Virus record (IMG/VR): IMGVR_UViG_3300035179_000052
Location: 1-29,041 of that record
Source: a virus
Length of the DNA: 29,041 nt
Reading direction: 5' to 3' (one strand)
Position 1 is the first letter of the stretch, and every line of letters starts with the position of its first letter. Positions 20,059-26,073 of this stretch are shown here, one piece after another. The notes beneath the pieces are model-generated. The model saw nothing but the letters and a program-made list of their open reading frames with translations. It made no database searches and was not told the origin of the DNA. Made by a program: the position numbers and the translations under genes.

Positions 20059-20077
20059 TTAAAGATTGTGTTATACT
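20049..20077 (+). promoter_or_regulatory. Early rightward promoter
   Basis: TTGACA (20049-20054), 17 bases, TATACT (20072-20077). Transcription should start near 20084, about 27 bases before the first early gene. It excludes an in-frame ORF start at 20066, which falls inside the promoter. Confidence 0.8.
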
Positions 20078-20110
20078 TTAGTTATATTACTCATAGAAGG
20101 GAGTCTTATT

Positions 20111-20620
20111 ATGATAAAGATGAATAAAACAGAATTAACAGTTGCAGAGAAGTATAGGAAAGAAGGGTTCACGGTGATAAAACCCTCATGGCCAGATCTT
20201 TTTGCAGTGAAGGAAGGAAAGATCATCTTGATTGAAGTGAAGGATTGTAGGGATGAACTGTCTGGAAGTCAGATTAAAAGTTTTGAGGTCTTAGAAAAGG
20301 CAGGGTTGGAGGTAAGATGTGCAAAGTTTATAACAGCTTCACTTGAAACATTCAATGATCTTTTATTTGATGATAAGATTATAAGTTTAGTCAGGAAAAA
20401 GTATATTCATTGGAGACACAGTAGGATTGTTGAGAAGAAAACAGTTTTGGTCAAAAAAGAGGAAAAGGATAAATGGGAGGGTTTTCTTAAACCAACCAAA
20501 TCCGACATTACATTAAAAGATCAAGATTTCACAGAGGAAGAAGATGAAGAAATTGATAACTGGTTACATATATTCCCAAAATCTCCTCCCAACCAAGAGG
20601 AAGAGGAAGGATCGAAATAA
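20111..20620 (+). CDS. PD-(D/E)XK superfamily nuclease-like protein
   Basis: 169 aa from the ATG at 20111, which follows GGGAG and the promoter start. The N-terminal half has AEKYRKEGFTVIKPSWPDLF, then GKIILIEVKDCRDELS: the P-D ... E-x-K core of restriction-endonuclease-like folds, as in VRR-NUC and Holliday-junction-resolvase-like proteins. The following GSQIKSFEVLEKAGLEVRCA helix-strand also fits. The C-terminal third is Lys/Glu-rich and probably disordered. As the first early gene, it may act on DNA recombination or host DNA. A weak terminator follows it. Confidence 0.7.
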   Translation: MIKMNKTELTVAEKYRKEGFTVIKPSWPDLFAVKEGKIILIEVKDCRDELSGSQIKSFEVLEKAGLEVRCAKFITASLETFNDLLFDDKIISLVRKKYIHWRHSRIVEKKTVLVKKEEKDKWEGFLKPTKSDITLKDQDFTEEEDEEIDNWLHIFPKSPPNQEEEEGSK

Positions 20621-20684
20621 ATTGTTTCCTTTTCAATACAATTTTAATTATTTTTGGAAATCTTCTAAGTCTTTGAAAGTATAG

Positions 20685-20705
20685 GCATTTTCAATGCATT
20701 TTTTT
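20685..20705 (+). terminator. Weak intrinsic terminator
   Basis: GCATT-TTC-AATGC, a 5-bp stem with a three-base loop, then A and seven T. It lies between the PD-(D/E)XK gene and the next promoter, so it may limit read-through from the first early promoter. Confidence 0.5.
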
Positions 20706-20706
20706 C

Positions 20707-20735
20707 TTGACATTCCTTTTTCTTTGTGCTATATT
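20707..20735 (+). promoter_or_regulatory. Second early rightward promoter
   Basis: TTGACA (20707-20712), 17 bases, TATATT (20730-20735). It keeps CTTGACA but not the right arm (CAAG) of the palindrome at the first early promoter. It should drive the long run of small genes from 20786. Confidence 0.75.
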
Positions 20736-20785
20736 TAAGGTGTCAAGATGGAAAAATAAGCCAGTTAGGAAAGGTGGTGAATAAG

Positions 20786-20962
20786 ATGACAAAGTTAGAA
20801 CTTCAAGAAGAACTTAAACTGTTTGATGATTCAATTGAAATCTATATTCATGGTGAAAGTGGAATACATCCACTTCTTCTGGAGGTAGAATACCACCAAA
20901 AAGAAGGTACTGGCTTTTTGGTCTTTGTCTCTGCTCAATCATGGTCGATTAAAGATGAATGA
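20786..20962 (+). CDS. Small hypothetical protein
   Basis: 58 aa from the ATG at 20786 (AAAGGTGGTG before it); an upstream in-frame start at 20726 overlaps the -10 box. It starts MTKLELQEELKLFDDSIEIY and contains HGESGIHPLLLEVEYHQKEG and FLVFVSAQSW, a compact alpha/beta layout. Not recognised. Confidence 0.6.
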   Translation: MTKLELQEELKLFDDSIEIYIHGESGIHPLLLEVEYHQKEGTGFLVFVSAQSWSIKDE

Positions 20963-20984
20963 TTTTGAATAGAAGGAGACACAG

Positions 20985-21338
20985 ATGAAAGACTACACCA
21001 TCTCTGGACCACCCCCTCACATCTCAACTCGCCTACCTTACATTAAAGAGTTTCAACGTCATGGTCACAAGGTTGATAAGAAGTTATTATATGAATGTGC
21101 TTACTATCCAAGACAGGGATGTGAATACTGCAGATGGGACTGGCCATATCCCAAATGCTCATTTGCACACATCCTTGTAGATACAAGAGGGGCAGGGGTG
21201 AGAGGATGGAAGGCAGATCCTTCGACAAGGAGACAATCTAAGGGTAAGGGAAAGAAACAAACAAAAAAAGAGAAGTTTTGGGAGAGTTTGCCAATAGAGT
21301 TACAAGAAGAATTAAAACAGATGATGGAAGGGGGGTGA
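20985..21338 (+). CDS. Cys-containing small protein, hypothetical
   Basis: 117 aa behind AGAAGGAGACAC. After KDYTISGPPPHISTRLPYIK there are four cysteines in CAYYPRQGCEYCRWDWPYP followed by KCSF, spaced as a possible metal site. The second half is basic (STRRQSKGKGKKQTKKEKF) with a short helical tail (LPIELQEELKQMMEGG). It may bind nucleic acid; function unknown. Confidence 0.6.
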   Translation: MKDYTISGPPPHISTRLPYIKEFQRHGHKVDKKLLYECAYYPRQGCEYCRWDWPYPKCSFAHILVDTRGAGVRGWKADPSTRRQSKGKGKKQTKKEKFWESLPIELQEELKQMMEGG

Positions 21339-21344
21339 GATAGT

Positions 21345-21536
21345 ATGCAGAACATCAATCTGGTTGTAGTTAAGGAGAATGATGGGAGTGAGAATCTTAT
21401 CATTACTATCAATCTGACAAAGGAATTTGATCGTTCAAAATCAGGGAAGTCAGCAATCATCGCAACCACAGCAGGGAATGTTTCAATCCCAGATCATTCA
21501 GACATCCATTTAGGGTTGAACCTTTACAGAAAATAA
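21345..21536 (+). CDS. Small hypothetical protein
   Basis: 63 aa with GGAAGGGGGGTGAG before the ATG, seven bases after the previous stop. It begins MQNINLVVVKENDGSENLII and continues LTKEFDRSKSGKSAIIATTA. A beta-rich small protein, no family known to me. Confidence 0.55.
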   Translation: MQNINLVVVKENDGSENLIITINLTKEFDRSKSGKSAIIATTAGNVSIPDHSDIHLGLNLYRK

Positions 21537-21552
21537 GAAAGGAGGGAGAAAG

Positions 21553-21759
21553 ATGGGATTCAAACTTGGAGTTAAGACAGCAGGTGACACCGAATTTATC
21601 TCTAATGCACTCTGTTTTGAGACAGAGAAAGAGGCAGAGGATTATGGGAACGATCTCTCCTCAAGGTGGATGGCAGTGAAGGAGACAAAGGTGCTTCCAT
21701 CAGAGGAGACAGTTAATTATAGATTCACCAATGGAAGAGCAGAAAGGCTTCCAGATTGA
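21553..21759 (+). CDS. Small hypothetical protein of a phage-common type
   Basis: 68 aa behind AAAGGAGGGAG. It reads MGFKLGVKTAGDTEFISNAL, then ALCFETEKEAEDYGNDLSSR, WMAVKETKVLPSEETVNYRF. Proteins with an 'F.TEKEAE.YG.DL..RW' pattern are common among small phage genes; their role is unknown. Its 3' end carries the sequence discussed as a repeated boundary motif. Confidence 0.6.
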   Translation: MGFKLGVKTAGDTEFISNALCFETEKEAEDYGNDLSSRWMAVKETKVLPSEETVNYRFTNGRAERLPD

Positions 21760-21809
21760 GGAAGTTAAGATGAAACCAAAAAGGATAGGATGGAAGGGGG
21801 GGTGAAATC

Positions 21810-22013
21810 ATGTATACAGAAACCAATTTCAAGACCAAGAAGGCTCTTAAAGAGGCTGTCCAAAAAGGAGATAAAGTTAGACTTTATGCTCCAGGATTAG
21901 GACAGCCACAAGAAAATGGAAGAGAATTTGTGGAAGGTCCACACTATCCAGCACCTCACACATGGTACGCACAGGTTGAGATGAAGGATGGGGTTGTTGT
22001 CTCTGTTAAGTAG
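21810..22013 (+). CDS. Small conserved-type phage protein
   Basis: 67 aa. It reads MYTETNFKTKKALKEAVQKG, then GDKVRLYAPGLGQPQENG, VEGPHYPAPHTWYAQVEM and KDGVVVSVK. I know this layout (NFKTKKALKEAV ... EGPHYP.PH.WYA.V) from many phages as a protein of unknown function. GGGGGGTGAAATC sits before the ATG. Confidence 0.7.
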   Translation: MYTETNFKTKKALKEAVQKGDKVRLYAPGLGQPQENGREFVEGPHYPAPHTWYAQVEMKDGVVVSVK

Positions 22014-22054
22014 GAGGTAAGATGAAAAAGCAGATTGGTTGGGGGGTGAGATTA

Positions 22055-22204
22055 ATGTCAATCGATGATTATTTTAGAAGAATTCGAGATATTGCTCAGA
22101 ACTATTTAGATTCAACTTATCCTGCTGCACCTGATCCAGACCTTATAATGGAAGCGATTGCAACAGTAATAGATTTATATAATAATGATGAAGAGAAAGG
22201 ATAA
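22055..22204 (+). CDS. Small helical protein, hypothetical
   Basis: 49 aa from the ATG at 22055, with GGGGGGTGAG before it; the upstream ATG at 22022 in the same frame would add only the repeated MKKQIGWG leader. It starts MSIDDYFRRIRDIAQNYLDS, with DPDLIMEAIATVIDLYNND as a second helix. No family recognised. Confidence 0.5.
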   Translation: MSIDDYFRRIRDIAQNYLDSTYPAAPDPDLIMEAIATVIDLYNNDEEKG

Positions 22205-22205
22205 G

Positions 22206-22391
22206 ATGAAACCCAAAACCATCGGATGGAAGTACCAACATGAAGACCTTTATACAGCGTCATTGATACTGACAGAGAAGAAAGAGAGAGTTACAATAGA
22301 AGTCACCATCGAACCTCTCAAACCTTGGAGACCTGTGGAGAAGGTGAGTGAGAAGGTGGTGAGGAGGAGGAGAGATGGGTCACATCACTGA
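22206..22391 (+). CDS. Small basic protein, hypothetical
   Basis: 61 aa, ATG preceded by GAAAGGATAAG. MKPKTIGWKYQHEDLYTASL, a beta segment (KKERVTIEVTIEPLKPWRPV) and an Arg/Lys-rich end (EKVSEKVVRRRRDGSHH). Possibly nucleic-acid binding. It overlaps the next small gene. Confidence 0.5.
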   Translation: MKPKTIGWKYQHEDLYTASLILTEKKERVTIEVTIEPLKPWRPVEKVSEKVVRRRRDGSHH

Positions 22392-22506
22392 TGTTAAAAA
22401 TATGATTGCAGGTTTAATCAGGTGTCCCAGATGTCATCAATGGGTGGAAGCAAGATACATAATTTGGGATGAAGGGATAGCAGAATGTTGTATTTACTGT
22501 GATTAA
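22375..22506 (+). CDS. 43-aa zinc-ribbon-like peptide
   Basis: A short ORF with GAGGAGGAGGAG before the ATG. The peptide contains IRCPRCHQWVEAR and, about 20 residues later, AECCIYCD, i.e. CPRC and CIYC pairs, a minimal zinc ribbon. It overlaps the end of the previous gene in another frame. It fills an otherwise empty stretch. Confidence 0.6.
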   Translation: MGHITDVKNMIAGLIRCPRCHQWVEARYIIWDEGIAECCIYCD

Positions 22507-22524
22507 AATTGAAAGGAGGTTAAT

Positions 22525-22740
22525 ATGTCAACCAGAAAAATGCTTTTACCCTATGAAAAAAGATTTACTTTACTATATCTTTTTATTCACCGACAAGCAT
22601 CCCTTAATGTTATATCGAAATTTGAGGCTGTTCAAATGTTAAGTGTGCTTTGCCCGATCTGTTCTGCAAGAAATACTACTTGCAATTCAGATTTTAGATT
22701 CTTGGAGGAAGGAGAGGAGATCAAAGATGGATCGCTTTAA
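22525..22740 (+). CDS. Small Cys-containing protein, hypothetical
   Basis: 71 aa behind AAAGGAGGTTAAT. The N-terminus is basic and hydrophobic (MLLPYEKRFTLLYLFIHRQA). CPICSARNTTC near residue 43 gives a CxxC plus a third Cys, a partial metal site. Acidic end (EEGEEIKDGSL). Overlaps the next gene by 14 nt. Not recognised. Confidence 0.55.
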   Translation: MSTRKMLLPYEKRFTLLYLFIHRQASLNVISKFEAVQMLSVLCPICSARNTTCNSDFRFLEEGEEIKDGSL

Positions 22741-22867
22741 AGACTGTCCCAATCCTAAGTGTAAAGGGAGACAGAGTATGATTGTCTCAATCAGAGGATG
22801 GCTGTGCATCCTTTGCTTTCTTCTGATCCCATTTGAGAAAGGAGAGGAGGTGAATCATAATGTTTAA
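22727..22867 (+). CDS. 46-aa protein with paired cysteines
   Basis: ATG at 22727 follows GGAAGGAGAGGAG; an upstream in-frame ATG at 22643 would lie wholly inside the previous gene. It reads MDRFKDCPNPKCKGRQSMIV, then GWLCILCFLLIPF. CPNPKC and CILC pairs suggest zinc, or a short membrane-near segment. Confidence 0.5.
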   Translation: MDRFKDCPNPKCKGRQSMIVSIRGWLCILCFLLIPFEKGEEVNHNV

Positions 22868-22943
22868 AGTAGTTGAGAGAACGACTTGGTTTTGTGTTGG
22901 GTTGACAGTTGCATTTGCCCTCATCTGGATTCTTGGGAGGTGA
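22860..22943 (+). CDS. 27-aa single-TM peptide
   Basis: ATG eight bases before the end of the previous gene, with GAGGAGGTGAATC upstream. It starts MFKVVERTTWFCVGLTVAFA and continues as one hydrophobic helix. Its stop TGA is part of the GGGAGGTGAATATG start signal of the next gene, suggesting coupling. Confidence 0.45.
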   Translation: MFKVVERTTWFCVGLTVAFALIWILGR

Positions 22944-22945
22944 AT

Positions 22946-23152
22946 ATGAAACAACTCTCTTTGATAAGTTATGAATATCCCAATCTGATTAAGGTCAAGG
23001 TTGGAGGGGTTGATTACACCTATTACAGCTCACATTTCTGGTGTCAGAAGTTTCTCTCTGCTTATACTCAGGGAGGGAGATTTAACTCACTCAACTGGTT
23101 TAAGAGGGTGAGTAAGGTGGTAAGGAAGGAAACAAAAGGAAATGAAAACTGA
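22946..23152 (+). CDS. Small basic aromatic protein, hypothetical
   Basis: 68 aa from the ATG at 22946 (GGGAGGTGAAT). It reads MKQLSLISYEYPNLIKVKVG, VDYTYYSSHFWCQKFLSAY, RFNSLNWFKRVSKVVRKE. Rich in Tyr, Phe and Trp with a basic C-terminus. No family recognised. Confidence 0.5.
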   Translation: MKQLSLISYEYPNLIKVKVGGVDYTYYSSHFWCQKFLSAYTQGGRFNSLNWFKRVSKVVRKETKGNEN

Positions 23153-23255
23153 AGTAAAACAAGAGTTTTGTCTTTCTTGTAAAGATCATCCTTGTGAAGA
23201 GATTGAAGATGAGGATACGTTGATCTTAGGATGTGATTATAAGAGGGAGATATAA
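23142..23255 (+). CDS. 37-aa Cys-rich acidic peptide
   Basis: AAAAGGAA directly before the ATG, overlapping the previous gene by 11 nt. The peptide has FCLSCKDHPC and, further on, LILGCDYKRE: four cysteines in a small acidic frame, a possible zinc site. It joins directly to the HNH gene two bases later. Confidence 0.5.
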   Translation: MKTEVKQEFCLSCKDHPCEEIEDEDTLILGCDYKREI

Positions 23256-23257
23256 AG

Positions 23258-23662
23258 ATGTCAAAAAGAGATTATACAAGTGTTACATTTGAAATAGAAA
23301 AAGAAGCCATGATTCCATTGGATATTATACCTATTTGTCCAATTTGTAAAAAACAATTTTTATCTAATTCAAAATCTCGTAAATATTGCTCACCCAAATG
23401 TGCAGAAAAGGCAACTAAAAAAGTTAGAGATGGTTTCATTCCTACTTTTTTAATTTTTGCAAGAGATGGATTCCGATGTCATTATTGTGGAAAGTCACCA
23501 CATACAGATCCAAATGTTTCCCTTATTGTTGATCACATCATTCCTCTTAGCAAAGGAGGAACTTCAACAGAAGAGAATCTAATTTCTTGTTGCCATCAAT
23601 GTAATGCAGAAAAAGGGCATCTTTTGTTAGAGCCAAAGATTGTTGAATTTTTAAAACATTAA
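23258..23662 (+). CDS. HNH endonuclease
   Basis: 134 aa behind GAGGGAGATATAAAG. An N-terminal zinc knuckle (ICPICKKQF, KYCSPKC) is followed by the HNH domain: FRCHYCGKSP, LIVDHIIPLSKGGTSTEENL, and ISCCHQCNAEKG. Catalytic His is in VDHIIP, with Asn in EENL and the second zinc pair CxxC. It may be a freestanding homing endonuclease or a phage nuclease for DNA processing. It is more AT-rich than its neighbours and is followed by a non-coding stretch, which fits an inserted gene. Confidence 0.85.
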   Translation: MSKRDYTSVTFEIEKEAMIPLDIIPICPICKKQFLSNSKSRKYCSPKCAEKATKKVRDGFIPTFLIFARDGFRCHYCGKSPHTDPNVSLIVDHIIPLSKGGTSTEENLISCCHQCNAEKGHLLLEPKIVEFLKH

Positions 23663-23744
23663 TAAAAGGAAATGGCTAAAGTTATCATTCTTAAAAAACC
23701 TTTTAACTTATTGAAATTAAAGGGAAATCTTACACATTTTTTTC

Positions 23745-23774
23745 TTGACAAAAGGAATAAGTCCATGTTAATAT
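23745..23774 (+). promoter_or_regulatory. Third early rightward promoter
   Basis: TTGACA (23745-23750) with TAATAT (23769-23774), 18 bases apart; the -10 box is weaker than in the other early promoters. The upstream half CTTGACAAA keeps part of the CTTGACAAG core. The transcript would begin just before the folded leader. Confidence 0.55.
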
Positions 23775-23817
23775 TAAAGTTATAAATGGCGGACTTTATC
23801 ATTTATTATCCTACTTT

Positions 23818-23913
23818 GATCTGAGAGGGATGACAAGATTAAAGACCATACGAGAATGATTATTGTACGGTGGTAATCAATCTCAGCGTCACTCTTCACA
23901 TTCCTCTCAGGTC
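23818..23913 (+). ncRNA. Candidate structured leader RNA
   Basis: In the 364-nt gene-free stretch after the HNH gene. GATCTGAGAGG (23818-23828) pairs with CCTCTCAGGTC (23903-23913) over 11 bp with one G·U. Inside it TGAC (23831-23834) pairs with GTCA (23888-23891), GATT (23837-23840) with AATC (23875-23878), and ACCAT (23845-23849) with GTGGT (23870-23874). The four nested helices lie just after a promoter. It resembles no riboswitch class I can name. Confidence 0.4.
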
Positions 23914-23927
23914 TGTTTTGCTGAGTA

Positions 23928-23946
23928 AAGGTCACACTTCGACCTA
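23928..23946. promoter_or_regulatory. AGGTC-type palindrome (site 3)
   Basis: AAGGTCA-CACTT-CGACCTA matches TAGGTCG-N5-CGACCTA with two mismatches in the left arm and the same five-base spacer, between the folded leader and the next gene. Confidence 0.35.
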
Positions 23947-24026
23947 TAGATTGGTTGCAGGTGAGTATGCAATCCAATCTAAGGTTCCATATGGTTGTAA
24001 CACACTTGTCACAGGATGGAGGGGAA

Positions 24027-24227
24027 ATGAAACTGAAAAAGATCACAGCATACACCCAGACTGATGGACCAGCAGGGGTGGTTATTACGATCATTCCTTC
24101 TGGGTGCAAAGGGGTTTGGATCTGGGCATCAGAGGATCATGGATACAATCTTGGTATTGCTTATCCAGATAGTGATGGAAATCAAGCGATAATTGAAGCA
24201 GTTAAGGAGGCTGAGATAGATGGATAA
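24027..24227 (+). CDS. Small hypothetical protein
   Basis: 66 aa from the ATG at 24027, which has GGAGGGG before it; an in-frame ATG at 23967 has its AGGTG too close. It reads MKLKKITAYTQTDGPAGVVI, then GCKGVWIWASEDHGYNLGIA and acidic end. Beta-rich, not recognised. It overlaps the next gene by eight bases. Confidence 0.5.
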   Translation: MKLKKITAYTQTDGPAGVVITIIPSGCKGVWIWASEDHGYNLGIAYPDSDGNQAIIEAVKEAEIDG

Positions 24228-24408
24228 ACCAAAGAAGGTGAGAATTCAACCAGGTGATTATGACCTTGCCCTTAAAAAGTTAAGGATAAGGTATGATGGG
24301 AAAGCTGTTCTCTATTATGTAATTACAACAGGAGAGATGAAAGGGACAATGATGAAGACCATTCTGCAGAGGAAACCAACCACCAGTCAGAAGGGGAATC
24401 CAAAATGA
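24220..24408 (+). CDS. Small basic hypothetical protein
   Basis: 62 aa. Basic (MDKPKKVRIQPGDYDLALKK, LRIRYDGKAVLYYV, MKTILQRKPTTSQKGNPK). GGAGGCTGAG lies before the ATG. Ends by an ATGA overlap with the next membrane protein. Not recognised. Confidence 0.5.
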   Translation: MDKPKKVRIQPGDYDLALKKLRIRYDGKAVLYYVITTGEMKGTMMKTILQRKPTTSQKGNPK

Positions 24409-24626
24409 ATCAAAGATATAAATGGTGGGTAATTAAGATGAAAATTAAGATGTGGCTAATCAAGCTTAAGTATTGGGGGATTGGTTTTTTAATAGTAATT
24501 ATCATTATTGGCTTTCTCACTCTCTGGGTTATTGTTTCCTATAAAGTTGTCTCTGCCGTAAGTCAGGTAGGAATTAAAACAATTGCAGAAAGAGTCTGGT
24601 ATGGAGAGAAAGGGAATCCTAAATAA
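24405..24626 (+). CDS. Single-TM hypothetical protein
   Basis: 73 aa: a basic N-terminus (KWWVIKMKIKMWLIKLKYWG), a strong membrane helix (IGFLIVIIIIGFLTLWVIV) and a short outer tail. The start could also be the ATG for MKIKMWLIKL 11 codons later. The tail ending GEKGNPK copies the end (KGNPK) of the previous gene's product, perhaps by local duplication. Confidence 0.55.
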   Translation: MNQRYKWWVIKMKIKMWLIKLKYWGIGFLIVIIIIGFLTLWVIVSYKVVSAVSQVGIKTIAERVWYGEKGNPK

Positions 24627-24650
24627 ATATCTCAAGGAAAGGAGATTATT

Positions 24651-25061
24651 ATGTGCTTAGATAAGGTTGATCCAACTCCATCTATTAATACTGACATTGG
24701 TTATAAGTTGGTAGCAGTAAAGGGTGAAGGAGAGAAGAGAAGATATTTCTGCTGGGATTGCACGCATAGACAATGGATGGTAGAATATCTAAAAGACTGT
24801 TGGATTAAAGATCAATCAAATGAAACAATTGGTAGGGGGGATAAATATACAACAGGATTCCACTGTGCTTTAAATAAGGAACCAATCCTTAGATGGCTTC
24901 AAATGAATAGTTCAGAAGAATCTACCAAATATAGTCTTGTTTGTATAAAGGTCCAATTTAAAGATGTTGTTGCTACAGGTGATGATTTCTTTGGTCGAAT
25001 AGCAGTAGCAAGAGAGATCAAAAATCTGGGGGAGATTGGGTTGGAGGAGACTCCAAAATGA
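24651..25061 (+). CDS. 'MCLDKVD' small phage protein, unknown role
   Basis: 136 aa behind AAAGGAGATTATT. It starts MCLDKVDPTPSINTDIGYKL. I know proteins starting 'MCL.KV' followed by 'GYK' from many phages without a function. YFCWDCTHRQWM gives a CxxC, and GFHCALNKEPILRW another Cys. Beta-rich with an acidic end. ATGA overlap with the next gene. Confidence 0.6.
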   Translation: MCLDKVDPTPSINTDIGYKLVAVKGEGEKRRYFCWDCTHRQWMVEYLKDCWIKDQSNETIGRGDKYTTGFHCALNKEPILRWLQMNSSEESTKYSLVCIKVQFKDVVATGDDFFGRIAVAREIKNLGEIGLEETPK

Positions 25062-25306
25062 CCTTACAGGAAGTCATCTTAGAGATGAGCAATCACTTTT
25101 TGGTTAATTTTAGATGCTCAGAATGTTCAACAATCTTTATGACCTTGAAAGATTCACAGTTGGAATTCATTAGACCATGCTCCTGCCTCAATCTTGAAGG
25201 AGAGATTGAAGTTGAGGATGAAAGGTGGGTTGGGGGAAATTGTGGTGCGTTGGTTACAATTAAACAGAAAGATGTAAGGGAATTGGTTAGTGAATCAGGA
25301 ACTTAA
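25058..25306 (+). CDS. Zinc-ribbon-like small protein
   Basis: 82 aa, ATGA-coupled. LVNFRCSECSTIFMTLKDSQ and PCSCLNLEGEIEVED with later WVGGNCGALVTIKQ give CxxC, CxC and a further Cys, plausible metal ligands. The C-terminus is helical. No family name. Confidence 0.55.
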   Translation: MTLQEVILEMSNHFLVNFRCSECSTIFMTLKDSQLEFIRPCSCLNLEGEIEVEDERWVGGNCGALVTIKQKDVRELVSESGT

Positions 25307-25649
25307 AAAAGGATGTCTCATCTTTCTCATCACCCCTCTCGCAGACCTTCTCTATGTTGTGAAAGAGGTGGGTGAGAAAGAGGTGATCGCAAAGAAGTTA
25401 GATGCCCCTCCCAAACAGTGGGAGAAGCTTCCTCTTTCAGACTGTGTCAAACTCGCAGATGAACAGGAGAAACTTCTCCCATCCCTCCTTATTCAGGTGG
25501 TTAATGAACAGAGACAAATCGTATTTGCACAGCCAAAGAGAAAGAAGAAGTCTCTTGATGCGTTGCTGAAAGGTCGCAGTAAAGAGACACTGGAGGAGAT
25601 GTTTAATATATTATCGGAGGCAGGTCTGGCAGAAGGAAAGGAAGATTAA
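25290..25649 (+). CDS. Hypothetical protein with GTG start
   Basis: 119 aa; the start is GTG at 25290, with AGGGAA nine bases upstream and a 17-nt overlap with the previous gene. LIFLITPLADLLYVVKEVGE, a basic AQPKRKKKSLDALLKGRSKE block and a helical acidic end (FNILSEAGLAEGKED). Not recognised. The next small gene begins three bases on. Confidence 0.5.
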   Translation: MNQELKKGCLIFLITPLADLLYVVKEVGEKEVIAKKLDAPPKQWEKLPLSDCVKLADEQEKLLPSLLIQVVNEQRQIVFAQPKRKKKSLDALLKGRSKETLEEMFNILSEAGLAEGKED

Positions 25650-25651
25650 CT

Positions 25652-25810
25652 ATGGAGGATGACTCTAAATACTGCCCTCTTTGTGGTGCTCATGAATTTG
25701 AATGGCATGAGGGTGAAGCTGATAAGGAAACAACTTCAGAGTTTAAAAAAGAGATTGAAGAACTTTATGGAAAGATGAAAGAGGGATGGTTGGCAGAGGA
25801 GGAAAGATGA
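25652..25810 (+). CDS. 52-aa protein with CxxCG
   Basis: ATG at 25652 after AAGGAAG. It starts MEDDSKYCPLCGAHEFEWHE, one zinc-type CxxC plus nearby His residues, then a charged helix (FKKEIEELYGKMKEGWLA). ATGA overlap with the next gene. Fills the gap between two larger ORFs. Confidence 0.5.
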   Translation: MEDDSKYCPLCGAHEFEWHEGEADKETTSEFKKEIEELYGKMKEGWLAEEER

Positions 25811-26073
25811 AACATACACCACTACCTTGGTTTATTGGAAGTTGGGAAGGTAGATGTCATATCAAATCACATGAGATGCATCATCCAGGACCACCAGAAT
25901 GCCAGTATGATTACGAACTGTTTCATGGAGAATACTGTGATCAATTTGTAAGTGCAGGAAGTAAAGATAACCCAATTACTGTTATTGGATCAGATGAGAC
26001 TGGTGCTATCCTCTCAGAAGAAGATGCTGAATTTATTGTTAAGGCTGTCAATAATTATAAGGAGGAAGAATGA
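25807..26073 (+). CDS. 'KHTPLPW' small phage protein
   Basis: 88 aa from the ATG at 25807 (GAGGAGGAAAG before it). MKHTPLPWFIGSWEG at the start and SEEDAEFIVKAVNNYKEEE at the end are the signature of a common phage protein (KHTPLPW ... DAEFIVKAVN) of unknown function. The middle is His/Cys-rich (CHIKSHEMHHPGPPEC), longer than usual. ATGA overlap with the Cas4-like gene. Confidence 0.7.
   Translation: MKHTPLPWFIGSWEGRCHIKSHEMHHPGPPECQYDYELFHGEYCDQFVSAGSKDNPITVIGSDETGAILSEEDAEFIVKAVNNYKEEE

Noticed and set aside
20066-20110. Upstream start for the first early gene (MCYTLVILL...)
   Set aside because: It overlaps the -10 box and the likely transcription start; the ATG at 20111 has its own site.
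23673-23786. 37-aa ORF (MAKVIILKKP...) after the HNH gene
   Set aside because: It runs through a clear promoter and has AT-rich, coding-unlike composition, although AAAAGGAA lies before the ATG.
23870-24064. 64-aa ORF with a GTG start
   Set aside because: No ribosome binding site; it overlaps the folded leader and the start of the better supported gene at 24027.
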